DNA of 64,000 nt from Halichoerus grypus. Its lineage: Eukaryota > Chordata > Mammalia > Carnivora > Phocidae. Position 1 is the first letter of the stretch. The number at the start of each line of letters is the position of its first letter. This document shows positions 22,738-32,469 of this stretch, piece by piece. The stretch is from assembly GCF_964656455.1 (NCBI RefSeq), contig NC_135725.1, positions 48,491,688 to 48,555,687 on the forward strand, read 5' to 3'. The notes under the pieces are model-generated. The model was given only the letters and a program-made list of their open reading frames with translations, searched no databases and was not told the origin of the DNA. A program made the translations under genes and the position numbers.

Positions 22738-22868
22738 TTTTTTTTTTTAAGTAAGTTCCATGCCCAGCATGAAGCCTGACATGGGGCTTGAACTCATGAC
22801 CCTGAGATCAAGACCTGAGCTGAGATCAAGAGTCGGATGCTTAACTGACTGAGCCACCCAGGTTCCCC
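22738..22868 (-). mobile_element. CAN-SINE, short form, nested in L1
   Basis: Inverted SINE of about 130 bp. The tail joins AAGTAAGTTCCATGCCCAGC directly, without the usual GA-rich middle, then the normal AAGAGTCGGATGCTTAACTG and CTGAGCCACCCAGG head. Target duplication CCAATTTTTT (22730-22739) against CCAAATTTTTT (22870-22880). Either an older subfamily or an internal deletion. Confidence 0.88.
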
Positions 22869-23178
22869 TCCAAATTTTTTCCTGTGGTTGACTTGTTGTG
22901 GTTTCATAGCATTGTGGTCAGAAAATATTCATGGTATGATCTTAATTTTTTGTACTTGTTGAGGCCTGATTTGGAACCCAATATGTGATCTACTCTAGAG
23001 AATATCCCATGTGCACTTGAAAAGAACGTGTACTCTGCCTCTTTAGGATGAAATCTTCTGAATATATATGTTAAATCCATCTGGTCCAGTGTGTCATTCA
23101 AAGCCATTGTTTCCTTGTTGATTTTCTGCTTAGATGATCTATCCATTACTGTAAGTGGGGTGTTAAAGTCCCCTACTA

Positions 23179-23418
23179 GGAAGAATGAAGGGGGGGAAAT
23201 CAGAGGGGGAGATGAACCATGAGAGACGATGGACTCTGAAAAACAAACTGAGGGTTCTGGGGGGGGGGGGATGGGTTAGCCTGGTGATGGGTATTAAAGA
23301 GGGCACGTTTTGCATGGAGCATTGGGTGTTATATGCAAACAATGAATCATGGAACACTACATCAAAAACAAATGATGTAATGTATGGTGATTAACATAAC
23401 ATAATAAAAAAATAATAA
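23179..23418 (+). mobile_element. Third L1, 3' end only, opposite strand
   Basis: A plus-strand L1 3' UTR end (GACGATGGACTCTGAAAAAC, GGGTTAGCCTGGTGATGGG, GGTGATTAACATAACATAATAAAA) is flanked by a perfect 15-bp duplication TAAAGTCCCCTACTA at 23164-23178 and 23419-23433. It carries the G-run characteristic of this 3' UTR (23260-23271), a possible G-quadruplex, and interrupts the endonuclease part of the host L1. Confidence 0.96.
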
Positions 23419-23582
23419 TAAAGTCCCCTACTATTATTGTATGATTATCAATGAGTTCCTTTATTTTTGTTATTAATTGTTAATTGTTTTATATATTTGG
23501 GTGCTCCCAAGTTGGGGGCATAAGTATTTACAATTGTTAGATCCTCTTGTTGGATAGACCCCTAGGTCCCTAGTTCATCTCT

Positions 23583-23790
23583 GTGACATCAAAGCACATG
23601 AGCTTTGAAGACAGATTTGCATTTAAACGTTTCTCTAACAATATATTAGTTGTATGAACTTGAACTAGTTTTTTTCTTTTGTGAGTATAAATTTCCTTAT
23701 CTGTAACGTGTGGTTAATATACATCTATCACTGAAAAAAGTAAATAAAAATGAGATACATGATTATAGCTCATATATGATGGATTTCCAT
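23583..23790 (+). mobile_element. MIR SINEs (end of the split copy, then a second copy)
   Basis: GTGACATCAAAGCACATG completes the MIR split by the L1. From about 23600, GAGCTTTGAAGACAGATTTGC, ACTTGAACTAGTTTTTTTC and AATTTCCTTATCTGTAACGTGTGGTTAATATAC follow another MIR. Confidence 0.55.
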
Positions 23791-23829
23791 TATTCACCAT
23801 TAGATTTGCTCTTATAATGCTTTCTAGCT

Positions 23830-24105
23830 CACACAATAATAATAATGATAATAGCAAACACATATAGCAATTACTATTTGCCAGGTCCTATGCTAAGTAA
23901 TTTACATACATTGTCACTTAATCCTCATGACAACTGAGTGAAGTAGTAACTATTATTATACCCATTTTGCAAATGAGAGAACTAGAAGCATAAAAGCATA
24001 AGTTAATTATCCAAGTTTATTCAACTGGTAAATGGCAGAGCTGGGACTTGCACATTCAAAATCTGGATCTTGAGTCCATGCTCTTAGTTATGCTATCTTG
24101 ACAAT
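23830..24105 (-). mobile_element. MIR SINE, nearly full length
   Basis: Inverted MIR: TATTTGCCAGGTCCTATGCTAAGTAATTTACATACATTGTCACTTAATCCTCATGACAACTGAGTGAAG, CCATTTTGCAAATGAGAGAACTAGAAG, GGTAAATGGCAGAGCTGGGACTTG, CCATGCTCTTAGTTATGCTAT. Strong order and length match. Confidence 0.88.
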
Positions 24106-24194
24106 CATGAAACAGTACTACCATATATTATGATAAACATTGTTTCTAATTTTTAATTATATACTGTATATTCAAAACATGATTTGAAAAGAAG

Positions 24195-24420
24195 TCAAAA
24201 GACCTGGCTTTTGGATTCAGTTTGTCAATCAGTAGCTGTAACATGTAACAACTCTGACCCACTCTCTCCATTTTGATATTTATGATACTTAGCCTCTGAA
24301 CTTCACAATTTATGGTGATATTTACTCTCTGAACTTCACAATTCTATTTAAATAAAATGAGAGAGATGATATGTAAAATGATTTTGTGAGCTTCAAAGCA
24401 ATAGCCAAATAATGGAATTT
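24195..24420 (+). mobile_element. MIR SINE, diverged, with a 33-bp internal duplication
   Basis: GACCTGGCTTTTGGATTC, CAATCAGTAGCTGTAACATG and AAATGAGAGAGATGATATG resemble MIR. The word CTCTGAACTTCACAATT occurs twice, at 24294 and 24327, giving a 33-bp local tandem duplication. Confidence 0.45.
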
Positions 24421-24589
24421 GCATCTGCAATCATGAAATCCAAGTTTTACAACTCAAACAATAAACAAATAAAGAAGTAGCTGCCATTTCCTCTTTAATA
24501 GCTATAACCGTATCGGTAATAATATAATACAAACAAGTTGAATGCCTAAGGGTGAGGAAATGAACATGTATTTATCTATATTTTATATA

Positions 24590-24775
24590 TTTATCTATAT
24601 TTTGCAGAATGTATTTGTGTCATCTCATTTAATATTTATAAGAATGTTACCAGGTCTGTAGTCTCCATCTAGAGTAGATCACTGGTCAAAGTTAATCAGC
24701 TAGGAAGAGAAAGACTCAGGATTTGCACTCAGATCCCTGCTTTTTACACAAACTATCTACCACCACTGCTCTGTC
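24590..24775 (-). mobile_element. MIR SINE fragment
   Basis: TCATCTCATTTAATATTTATAAGAATGTTACC, then GTTAATCAGCTAGGAAGAGAAAGACTCAGGATTTGCACTCAGATCCCTG, in antisense MIR order. Confidence 0.55.
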
Positions 24776-24782
24776 AATAGCA

Positions 24783-25425
24783 TGTCCCACTCCCTTGGCC
24801 TTGGTCCTTGAGTTTTGGCTAAGAAAGAATTCAGACCCAAATCTTTTTTTTTTTTTTAATTTTATTTTATTATGTTAATCACCATACATTCCCAAACTCT
24901 TAAGCAAGCAAGGATTTAATAGCAGTTTAAGGGAAAGTACGCTTTCAAGATGGGAGAGCGGGCAGGCCCAGAGATGACAGCTGCACAAGGGTCAGGGTTG
25001 TCTTTTCTTTTTATGTTTGGACAGGTTATGGGTCATAGCTAGGGCAGTTTCTGACTACGGTTGCAGCCAATTATCTATGGGACTCCTCCCACCTTTTGGG
25101 AGGGGGAGTTTTGGGCTCTATACAGTGCTTACCAGAACTGTCATGGCAGCCATTCTCTGTGGGGGGCGGGAGGTTAAAACCATACTGTAAACATATTATA
25201 ATGAAGCTCTAAGTTACTGTAGGGCAGTGGTCACAGGGAAGAATGCATGCATATCTCCTGGGATCTGTCCCTGGACCTTGACCTCTGCCCTTTTATCAGT
25301 CCAAAGGCTCATACCTAGCCAACTGCTGCCTCTATCAGCTCTGGGACAGAATCAGAAGAAGGTTCCAGTATTAAACTTGACTTGGAGAAAATTTACCAAG
25401 AACAAACTGGAATAAAATTTTGCCC
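24783..25425 (-). mobile_element. Solo LTR of an endogenous retrovirus (class uncertain)
   Basis: On the minus strand the right-hand part is U3-like. A polyadenylation-type ATTAAATCCTTGC (near 24910) is followed by an R/U5-like end containing GAATTCTTTCTTAGCC. The blocks CCAATTATCTATGGGACTCCTCCCACC and TTTATCAGTCCAAAGGCTCATACCTAGCCAACTGCTGCC look like a carnivore retroviral LTR. No gag, pol or env sequence is next to it, so it is a solo LTR. Ends are estimates (a TG...CA span) and no short target duplication was confirmed. Confidence 0.55.
24846..24889 (-). mobile_element. Very short L1 3'-end insertion inside the LTR
   Basis: A T-run then AATTTTATTTTATTATGTTAATCACCATACAT equals the last roughly 30 bp of L1, as at 50641 and (inverted) 23385. 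An imperfect target duplication CCCAAATCTT / CCCAAACTCTT flanks it (24836-24845 and 24891-24901). It interrupts the LTR near its U5 end. Confidence 0.8.
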
Positions 25426-27915
25426 ATTAAAGCTGAGTTAACTATTTTTTTCTTAAAATACTTTTTAGAGGAGTTGGATGTTTCTCATTTTATATTATAA
25501 GCAAAATTCAAAGATTCAAATTCAAAATAAAAAAAAATCTTTATTTTTTAAAAATATTCCACTAATTGTCAGCATGCTGCTAACTAAGAAATTTTATGGG
25601 ACTGGCTTCTCAGTTTTTCTCAATGTTTATGACACTTTGTTTGATGCTTACCATTAAAACTAAAAGAAGGAAGACAGAGCACATTGAGCAAGAAGAAGAT
25701 GTAGGGGGAATAGAGTATGAATCAGAAGTAAAAAAAAGTTAGATGAAGCAAAAAATAAAAGAAAGAGAATACGTAAGTGATCAAAACAAAGTTGGCTCAA
25801 AAAAAGTTATGTTTCTTTTGATTTTTTTTTCAGAAGCTTAACATGCTTTTCCTTTTAGACTCTAAAATTGACTGTGGAAGTTATCAGAATAGGGACAAGT
25901 TGAACATAAGACTCATTTGCCCTTTCTCCTTCATTAAGAAGTTTTGATAACTCCATGGAAGTTATCTGATTTTAATGGGAGATTTCTTGCTCAAGGACTT
26001 GTAATCCAAAGAATATGTTAGGATAATGACTGCATACCTGAAAAGAAAATGTGATGATAGAAAAATAGAATCAACTGACTCTTTGAAATTCATTGAATAC
26101 AGTCCCTGTTTCGACCTGATTGTTGCTTCTTATTTGATTGTTAACAGAACTTTACAAATTAATGAAAAATATCAAGCTACATTTTGGATCCAATTTGTAG
26201 TTCAAAGGACAGCTGTAAAAAAATGGTCACCCACTTTGTAAAAATGCTTTAGTTTTGACAAAAATGTTCTGGGATACCTCTCACTAGCGAATGCTTGAGA
26301 TCTGCTATTAAGCATAATTTATAATGTAAGAGATACAGTCAAGGAAGGAACTAAAAGGCATAAATGGCAAATTTGGGAGAATTGAAATCCAAAATCACTG
26401 GAGAACAGGACATCCAGATGAGTAAAGACTGACTTGTCAGGCATACATCTGCACAGTCTTCATTCCGGAAACATCAGTTCTTAGATCTTTGACACCTTGA
26501 CTATTTCAAGAGTCTACTTAGTGGCAGACTATATGTCCAGGAGTACCTTGAATACTCGCAGGTTCAGCAGTGTGACATCACTAATATTTGACAGATTTTA
26601 ACCTCCAAAATAGTTCTATACTCCACATACTGGGTAGGGTTAAGCCTGCATATAGAAAGTATTTTTGATTTTAGCTCTGAATGGGTGGGAGGGCAGAGAT
26701 AAAAACAACCTATACCTACTTAAAATAGAAAGGTGTTACTTTAGTGTATTAAAAGAAGATATATAATCCAAGAAAAGGTGAGCCGCTATTTCCCCCTGTT
26801 GTATAAAAAAAAGAAAGAAAGAAAAAAGAAAGAAACAGTTCAATTTGGGGATTCTTTATATAACAATAAAACTAAAAATCATGACACTTCAAACACCCTG
26901 GCTGAGGTTTCACTGAGTCTATGCCAACCATAGCGTGTTTTTAAGAAGGAATGATTAGTTATCATATTCTATTTAAATCAAGTCTGTTCTCCTTATAAAA
27001 AAAAAAAATGTGCACATTCTAACTTAATTTTAGATAGCTGGCCTGTATGAACCAAAAAAGAGAATGTAATTGTTTGGTGGTAGCAGTAAGTGACCAGAAG
27101 TAACCATCTGCAAAAACACACTTTTGCTTACGGAAATGTGCCTCGGGGAGATACCACAGCATATCCAATCCCATTGCAGGACTCAGGATGAAGGGTCTGC
27201 TTTCTTTCGGAGTCTTGTCCTACTTAAAAAGTATAATTGAGGAGACTAGCTGCCAAGTTGCAAGGCCCAGCAGAACAGTTATACCTCTCAACCAAAATGT
27301 TTGCTAGCACTAGGAATGACTTCTAGTTTTAATCCTCCAAAAGGATGCTAAACCATAGTTTTTGGAAAACATGAGAAATGTTATACAAGGCAAAACATGC
27401 TACTTTGATTATCACAGACATACTAAGTGGGTTAATTTGTACTTTGAAAGCTTCCTGCAGCACATTCTGCATTGACTACTTTGAATTCCAGCCATCTTTG
27501 CCTATCAGACTTGGAAGCTCTCAGGGCTATGGCCATTTGTTCAGATTAGGTCTGTCTTCAGGAGATAAGTCTCTAAGGTAATTTGAAGCACAAGGGGAAA
27601 ATGTAGTGCTTTTGATGGTCTGAAAGGAGGAAATATCTCTAGCCCAATTAATTAATGCCCTTTCTTTTAAATTTCCTATTTGAGATTTGTCTTATGTTCT
27701 CACACACGTAGACTCCAGTGGGCAGCTTAAAGAGGTTTTTCCCCTTTGTGTTTAGAAAGAAACACATCAGTGAAGAAAGCTGTACCTTTTGCTAAATGAA
27801 TATCAGGTAAACATTTGTGTCTGAGAAACAAGTATCCTGGTTAAGACCCTGGTCTTGGGGCAATTAAATGTGGGGGGCAGTCCCCCAACTCAATTTGCTA
27901 TTTGTTGGAAGTCTT
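25426..27915. other. Unique-looking DNA, 2.5 kb
   Basis: No transposon or exon recognised. Contains a short A/GAAA run at 26804-26835. The frames at 26026-26241 and 27378-27581 have no recognisable family. Confidence 0.5.
26804..26835. repeat. A-rich (GAAA)n tract
   Basis: A-run followed by AAAGAAAGAAAG units, not attached to a recognised element. Confidence 0.85.
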
Positions 27916-27919
27916 GAAA

Positions 27920-28060
27920 GCATAAGTCATTCCCTTGAGAGAGAAGCAATAATAACGCCTTCATAGAAATTTTATAAAGAATAAAGAAGATTATAAATGT
28001 AAAATAATTAGTAGAGTACCTGGCCCTTAGACATGTGTGTTGTTGCTGTTGTTTATGTTT
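27920..28060 (+). mobile_element. MIR SINE 3' fragment
   Basis: CAATAATAACGCCTTCATAG, ATGTAAAATAATTAGTAGAGTACCTGGCCCTTAGACATG, then TGTTGTTGCTGTTG follow the MIR 3' end ('gcttagaacagtgcctggcacatag'). Confidence 0.55.
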
Positions 28061-29305
28061 ATCAGGGCTATTCTCCTACCTCCATCTGGACAAAGTAAAC
28101 CTCCCAGAAGGAGATATAAGGAAAGGTTGAATGGATTTTTTTAAGGATTGAGCATTTATCTCAAATAAGCTGTTTTAAATGGAAATGAGAGTCTTTAAAT
28201 CAGAAGAAACTGAGTTGTAGTTGGAAAACTTAAGTTTTCCCCACTACCTCATGAGATAGAGGGAAGAAAGAGAAGAGTAACAAAGCATTAAGTTTATTAG
28301 CACATCTAAGCTTGTCCCTGTAACTCTTTCACATAAAGGGGATTTAGTGCTATTTATTCACAAAATATTTACAGACATTTCTGCATGTTCCCTTGACAAT
28401 TCTGTCTGCATTAAAAGTAGGCTCAAAGATGATCTCAGAGGTTATGTTGTAGCTAGGGAATAAGACATGCATACACTCTCCCATCCAAATTAAAATATAA
28501 ATGGACAGAAGGATATAACTTTAATACAAAAGAGGCACCATTTTAGAAACTAACATGAAAAAAATTATTCAAAGAACTAAGGTATTCATGAGGAAATAGT
28601 AAATACTATATTTTAATCTTTAAAAAAGTTTTAATGCAGAGAGTGATGCAGGATGGGCTACGTAGCTTGGGAGCCAAGTACAAAATGAAAATGTGGAAGA
28701 TGTTCCACATCTTCTGAGCATAGGGTCCTCTGCCAACTGTGCACATCTCACACACACAACGCAGACCCAGCATTGAGCAAAATTCAAAAATGTGGGTAAG
28801 GTTTGGTTAGCTAGAGCGGAGGGTGAAATGAGGTATTTCAGGTAGGGGAGGTGTCAACTTGAGTCCTTCAAGAAGGAGACATTGAAAATAATGTTAGGTG
28901 TAACAAGAGGTTTTTGGTTTTTGTTTTTTTAAGGGTGGGGGATGTCGATAATGCCTGCGAAAAATAAAGTGGGAGGAAGTAGGATTGAGCAGGGAAACCC
29001 TTTAGATTGTGAACATCTGACTGTGGAAGGAAGGAGAGAAATAAAAATTGGGCAAAAACCTCAGACTATAATTCCAATCCCATCCAATCCCAAACCGATG
29101 GAGCACTCCCTTGCTTATTAGAGGGGTCCCAAGTTGGTTGGAAAAAGCCAAGCCTTAGTAGCTCTGCCATGCTTGCTTACTCATTGACTGGGAACTTCCC
29201 AGCAAGAGCATGGCATTGACTCTTATGGTGTGGTTGACATTGAATGCATTGTCCTTGGAAGCTGTCAAATAACTGCTCTCCTTGCAACTGAACAGCAAGG
29301 TTTTG
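28061..29305. other. Unique-looking DNA
   Basis: No recognised element. A small hairpin TGTGGAA/TTCCACA lies at about 28691-28708. The stretch 28620-29250 is moderately GC-rich and could hide an old LTR, but I cannot place it. Confidence 0.45.
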
Positions 29306-29306
29306 T

Positions 29307-29801
29307 TGTTTTTTTTTTAACTTTTTATTTAAATTCAATTTAGTTAACATATACTGTATTATTAGTTTCAGGAGTAGAATTTAGTGATTCACCAGTTGCG
29401 TATAACACCCAGTGCTCATTACATCAAGTGCCCTCCTTAATGCCCCTCACCCAGTTGCCCCAAACTGTACCCCCCTCCTCTCCAGGAACCCTCAGTTTGT
29501 TTCCTATAGTTAAGAGTCTCATGGTTTGCCTCCCTCTCTGTTTTCATCTTATTTTATTTTTCCTTCCCTGCCCCTATGTTCGTCTGTTTTGTTTCTTAAA
29601 TTCCACATACGAATGAAATCATATGGTATTTGTCTTTCTCTGATTGACTTATTTTGTTTAGCATGATAACCTCTAGTTCCATCCATGTCGTTGCAAATGG
29701 CAAGATTTCATTCTTTTTGATGGCTGAGTAATATCCCATTGTATTTATATATCATGTCTTCTTTATCCATTCATCTGTCAATGGACATCCAGGCTCTTTC
29801 C
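29307..29801 (-). mobile_element. L1 3' end, minus strand part of a twin-primed insertion
   Basis: Inverted L1 3' region: TTAGTTAACATATACTGTATTATTAGTTTCAGG, CCTCAGTTTGTTTCC, GATTGACTTATTTTG, ending at CAGGCTCTTTCC. It is followed directly by an L1 piece in the other orientation. Confidence 0.93.
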
Positions 29802-29910
29802 ATACCTTACGACCCAGCAATTGCATTACTAGGTATTCATCCAAAGGATACAAACATAGTGATTTGAAGGGGCACATGTGCCCCAATGTTTATAACAGCA
29901 ATATCCACAT
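29802..29910 (+). mobile_element. L1 ORF2 segment, inverted 5' part
   Basis: TTACGACCCAGCAATTGCATTACTAGG, GGGGCACATGTGCCCCAATGTTTATAACAGCAATATCCACA reads as sense L1 ORF2. In L1 order it ends about 18 bases 5' of where the minus part begins, so both come from one insertion. A possible target duplication is AACAGCAAGGTTTT (29291-29304) against AACAACCAAGTTCT (about 29913-29926), imperfect. Confidence 0.88.
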
Positions 29911-29927
29911 TCAACAACCAAGTTCTA

Positions 29928-30410
29928 TTATGAAAGGGGAACTGAGCAGCGCACCTCTATAGCTGTCACGGGGAGCAGGCATTCAGGCTTGAAACCTTGT
30001 TTTAACTCTAATAAAAACCCCTTATGTTTATCCATGACTTTATGCTTTTTAAATCACTTTTGCATTCATATCTCTAGCTTCATCATAAAATTATTTATCG
30101 CCAAAGTGTTTAAAAGTAAACGCATCGGTTTGAGGTTGCTCTGTGACTCTGTTCTAAATTTCGCAGCCAAGAGGGTGACAATGGTAGGAGATGGCTCTAT
30201 TTTATTCAGAGTCCTGCTTTGCCATCTCCCTCATCAAACTGAACTATCCTGAGGATTCCTTGTACGTGAAATAAATATATGAGCAAATTTCAGCTAAAAA
30301 ACAATTTAGAAATTGTCCAATCTATGTTCTTTAAAAGATTTGATTTTTCCTTGCTTTCACCTTATAATCAAAGAATCAATCTTGTGGTTGAAAAGAATTT
30401 CAAAGTTTAT
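29928..30410. other. No recognised feature
   Basis: The frames at 29989-30252 and 30279-30482 show no recognised family. Confidence 0.45.
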
Positions 30411-30411
30411 G

Positions 30412-30526
30412 TAACACATTCATTTATTCACTCATTTAATCATACATGTATTGGGTCTGGTACGCATCAGATACTATGCTAGAAGCTCAAGATAAAATGA
30501 TGAAAAATAGTACACAGCTTTGGCTC
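30412..30526 (-). mobile_element. L2 LINE 3' end
   Basis: ACACATTCATTTATTCACTCATTTAATCATACATGTATTGGGTCTGG...CAGATACTATGCTAGAAGCTCAAGATAAAATGATG fits the inverted L2 terminus. Confidence 0.6.
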
Positions 30527-30700
30527 CTCGCAGTGATTTTTACACCTTAGTTTGTGTAACAGTTATTGCCGAATCTGTTAAAATGAAGATTCCTAGGCCT
30601 CAAGTCCAGATATTTTTAGTTTATCTGAGATTTGACTCATGAATCTGTAATTTTTAGGAGCACCTCAAAGAATTGTGATGAATGTGGTTCTCAGAGATAG
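30527..30700 (+). mobile_element. MER5-like hAT DNA transposon remnant
   Basis: TTTGTGTAACAGTTATTGCCGAATCTGTTAAAATGAAGATTCCTAGGCC, then TCATGAATCTGTAATTTTTAGGAGCACC and GTGGTTCTCAGAG follow the MER5A/B order (170-190 bp, full-length size). Subfamily not resolved. Confidence 0.6.
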
Positions 30701-31090
30701 TAAAAGGCAAACTGAGGGATATTAAATTTTTTGACAGTTTATTTGAGCAAAAATCAAGTAGAATCAGGTAGTGACAAGCTGGAAGTGGTTAGAAGCATTT
30801 ACTAATAGAAGCCGAGGGAAAGTCTTATAGAGAAAGTGTGGAACGAAAAAGGGAAATGACTTAATTGACTATAACTTAAGCCTAGTTGACTGTGATTGGT
30901 TGTTCTTAGCTTTTTGATTTTGTAACCTTGAGGCATTAACAGGCTTAGACTTGGGTTTGCTTACCTAGGCTCTCATGGCCATTAGAGACACATCAGTCTA
31001 ACAGCGTTCTTGTTCAATTAATTTAACAGAGAATTGTTTGAATACTCTTTACTGTTAATTGAAGTAGAAAGACATTTAATAGCAATTCAG
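30701..31090. other. No recognised feature
   Basis: AT-rich; nothing identified. Confidence 0.5.
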
Positions 31091-31091
31091 T

Positions 31092-31618
31092 TAATACCAT
31101 TTGTGGTAGGCTTAATAATGGCCCCCAAAGATATTCATAACCTAATCCCTGGAGACTGGTGTATGTCATGTTACATGACACAAGGAGCTTTGCATGTGTG
31201 ATTAAATTAAGGATCTTGAGATAGATTTTTTTTTTTTGCATTATCAGGTTGGGTCCAATATAATCACAAGGGTTCTTATAAATGGGAGACAATAGTGTCA
31301 GAGTCAGAAGAGGAAAGGTTTGAAGACAGAAGTGGGAGTCAGAGTTAGAGAAGATTTGATGCTACACTTCTGGCTTTGAAGGTGGAGGAAGAAACCAAGA
31401 GCCAAGAACCAGGTGGCCTCTAAAAGCTGGAAAAGATAAGGAAACAGATTCTCCCTCTATAGTCTCCAGAAGGTGGATAGCCCTGCCAATATTAATCTGG
31501 CACAGTGAGACCAACTTCAGACTTCTGACCTCCAGAACTGTAAGATAATACATTTATATTGTTTTAAGCCATTGAATTTGTGGTAATTTGTTACAGCAGC
31601 AATAGGAAATGAGTAACT
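31092..31618 (+). mobile_element. MaLR-type LTR (solo), well preserved
   Basis: Starts GTGGTAGGCTTAATAATGGCCCCCAAAGAT and contains GTGATTAAATTAAGGATCTTGAGAT, ATAATCACAAGGGTTCTTATAAATGGG, GCCTCTAAAAGCTGG and GACCTCCAGAACTGTAAGATAATACATTTATATTGTTTTAAGCC. It ends GGTAATTTGTTACAGCAGCAATAGG. Same family as the minus-strand copy at 8692-9176. The frames on the minus strand here are artefacts. Confidence 0.72.
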
Positions 31619-31739
31619 ATATAACGGAAATAAATAAAGCAGAATGGAGCCATGGAAAAGGGAATACTTAACTCTGGTTTCAAAGAACTCATAAAGCTTA
31701 TGTTTTGTATGTATGAGAGGACTGAAATTAAGGAATCTC

Positions 31740-32365
31740 AAAATCAAGAAATCGAAAACATTGAATCTTGGGGGAGTTGGAGTTTTCCAAGGGTATGAAA
31801 TTGTGCAAAAACTTTATTCCAGATAGAGGCAACTTCTATAAAAGAGGGAGGAGAGAATAAGCAGCACACACTGGAGAACTGTAAATAGTTTGATTAGCAG
31901 TGGCATAGGTATGCATGCAAATAAGGTAGAAAAGTAGACAGAGATCAAATTAAGAAAGATATGAACAACGTGCTATTATATTTTGCTTTTATTTTATCCT
32001 GAAAGTGGTTGGGGTTGAAAGATTTTAAACATCAGCACAACAGGATCATAGTTGTGCTATAATTATGGACTCTGGAAGCCATCTGGACAAGGACTGAAAT
32101 AGAATAAATTCTGCTGGAGCTTTCCAGGTGAAAAATGTAGAGGAACTAAGACTTCCTTCATTAGGATTTAGAGAAGCAAGTTAAATTTACACCTTCAGGG
32201 ACTCTGAGAACTTAAGATCATGATATACCATCCCCTCCCTGCACATAAGAAAGAAAATAACCCATTCTCAACTATAAAGTTCAAAACTCATCTTTATGCT
32301 GAATTTTAGCTTTTTTTTCTAGATTGCCTGATTGCAAAGTTCTGGACACATTGATCAACCTTGAA
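31740..32365 (-). mobile_element. L2 LINE fragment
   Basis: TGGAGAACTGTAAATAGTTTGATTAGCAGTGG, TTTTATTTTATCCTGAAAGTGGTTGGGG...AAAGATTTTAAACATCAGCACAACAGGATCATAG, GGTGAAAAATGTAGAGGAAC follow antisense L2 ORF2 order ('ctttatcctgagggcagtggg...ggattttaagcaggggagtgacatgatc'). Confidence 0.65.
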
Positions 32366-32372
32366 CTTTGCT

Positions 32373-32424
32373 CTGTGTGTATGTGTATGTGTGTGTGTGC
32401 GTGTGACGCACACACACACACGCA
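32373..32424. repeat. (TG)n/(CA)n hairpin microsatellite
   Basis: TG run (32375-32405) turns into a CA run (32406-32424). Perfect 15-bp inverted arms lie at 32388-32402 and 32406-32420 with a 3-base GTG loop. Alternating purine-pyrimidine sequence in a palindrome; can form a cruciform or Z-DNA. Confidence 0.92.
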
Positions 32425-32469
32425 TACAGCCATGCAGGTACACGTTTGACATGCACACACACTTGCATT

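Larger units (their letters stand above)
18300..23560 (-). pseudogene. L1 ORF2 remnant (endonuclease-reverse transcriptase), broken
   Basis: Minus-strand frames give L1 ORF2 in order. The endonuclease end contains GDFN-like codons near 23170 and SRVDHILGSK near 22970. The RT part follows, and then the C-terminal part (19179-19514: [24 protein letters not shown]). At the RT catalytic box (19831-19845) the codons read F-T-E-D rather than F-A-D-D, so the first catalytic aspartate is replaced. Stops, frameshifts and four insertions interrupt it. ORF1, the 5' UTR and the endonuclease N-terminus are absent. It cannot encode an active protein. Confidence 0.88.
17661..23569 (-). mobile_element. 5'-truncated L1 with four nested insertions
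   Basis: One minus-strand L1 runs from its tail (17661) to a truncated 5' end at 23569. It is flanked by a 13-bp target duplication with one mismatch, CTAGATCATCTCT (17648-17660) and CTAGTTCATCTCT (23570-23582). Removing the insertions at 19954-20150, 20765-22038, 22738-22868 and 23179-23418 leaves about 4.0 kb including about 170 bp of tail tract. It holds the 3' UTR and ORF2 from part of the endonuclease domain onward. It sits within a MIR. Confidence 0.92.

Noticed and set aside
24783..25425. A full endogenous retrovirus
   Set aside because: No second LTR, primer-binding site or gag/pol/env-like frame next to the LTR-like sequence; only a solo LTR can be supported.
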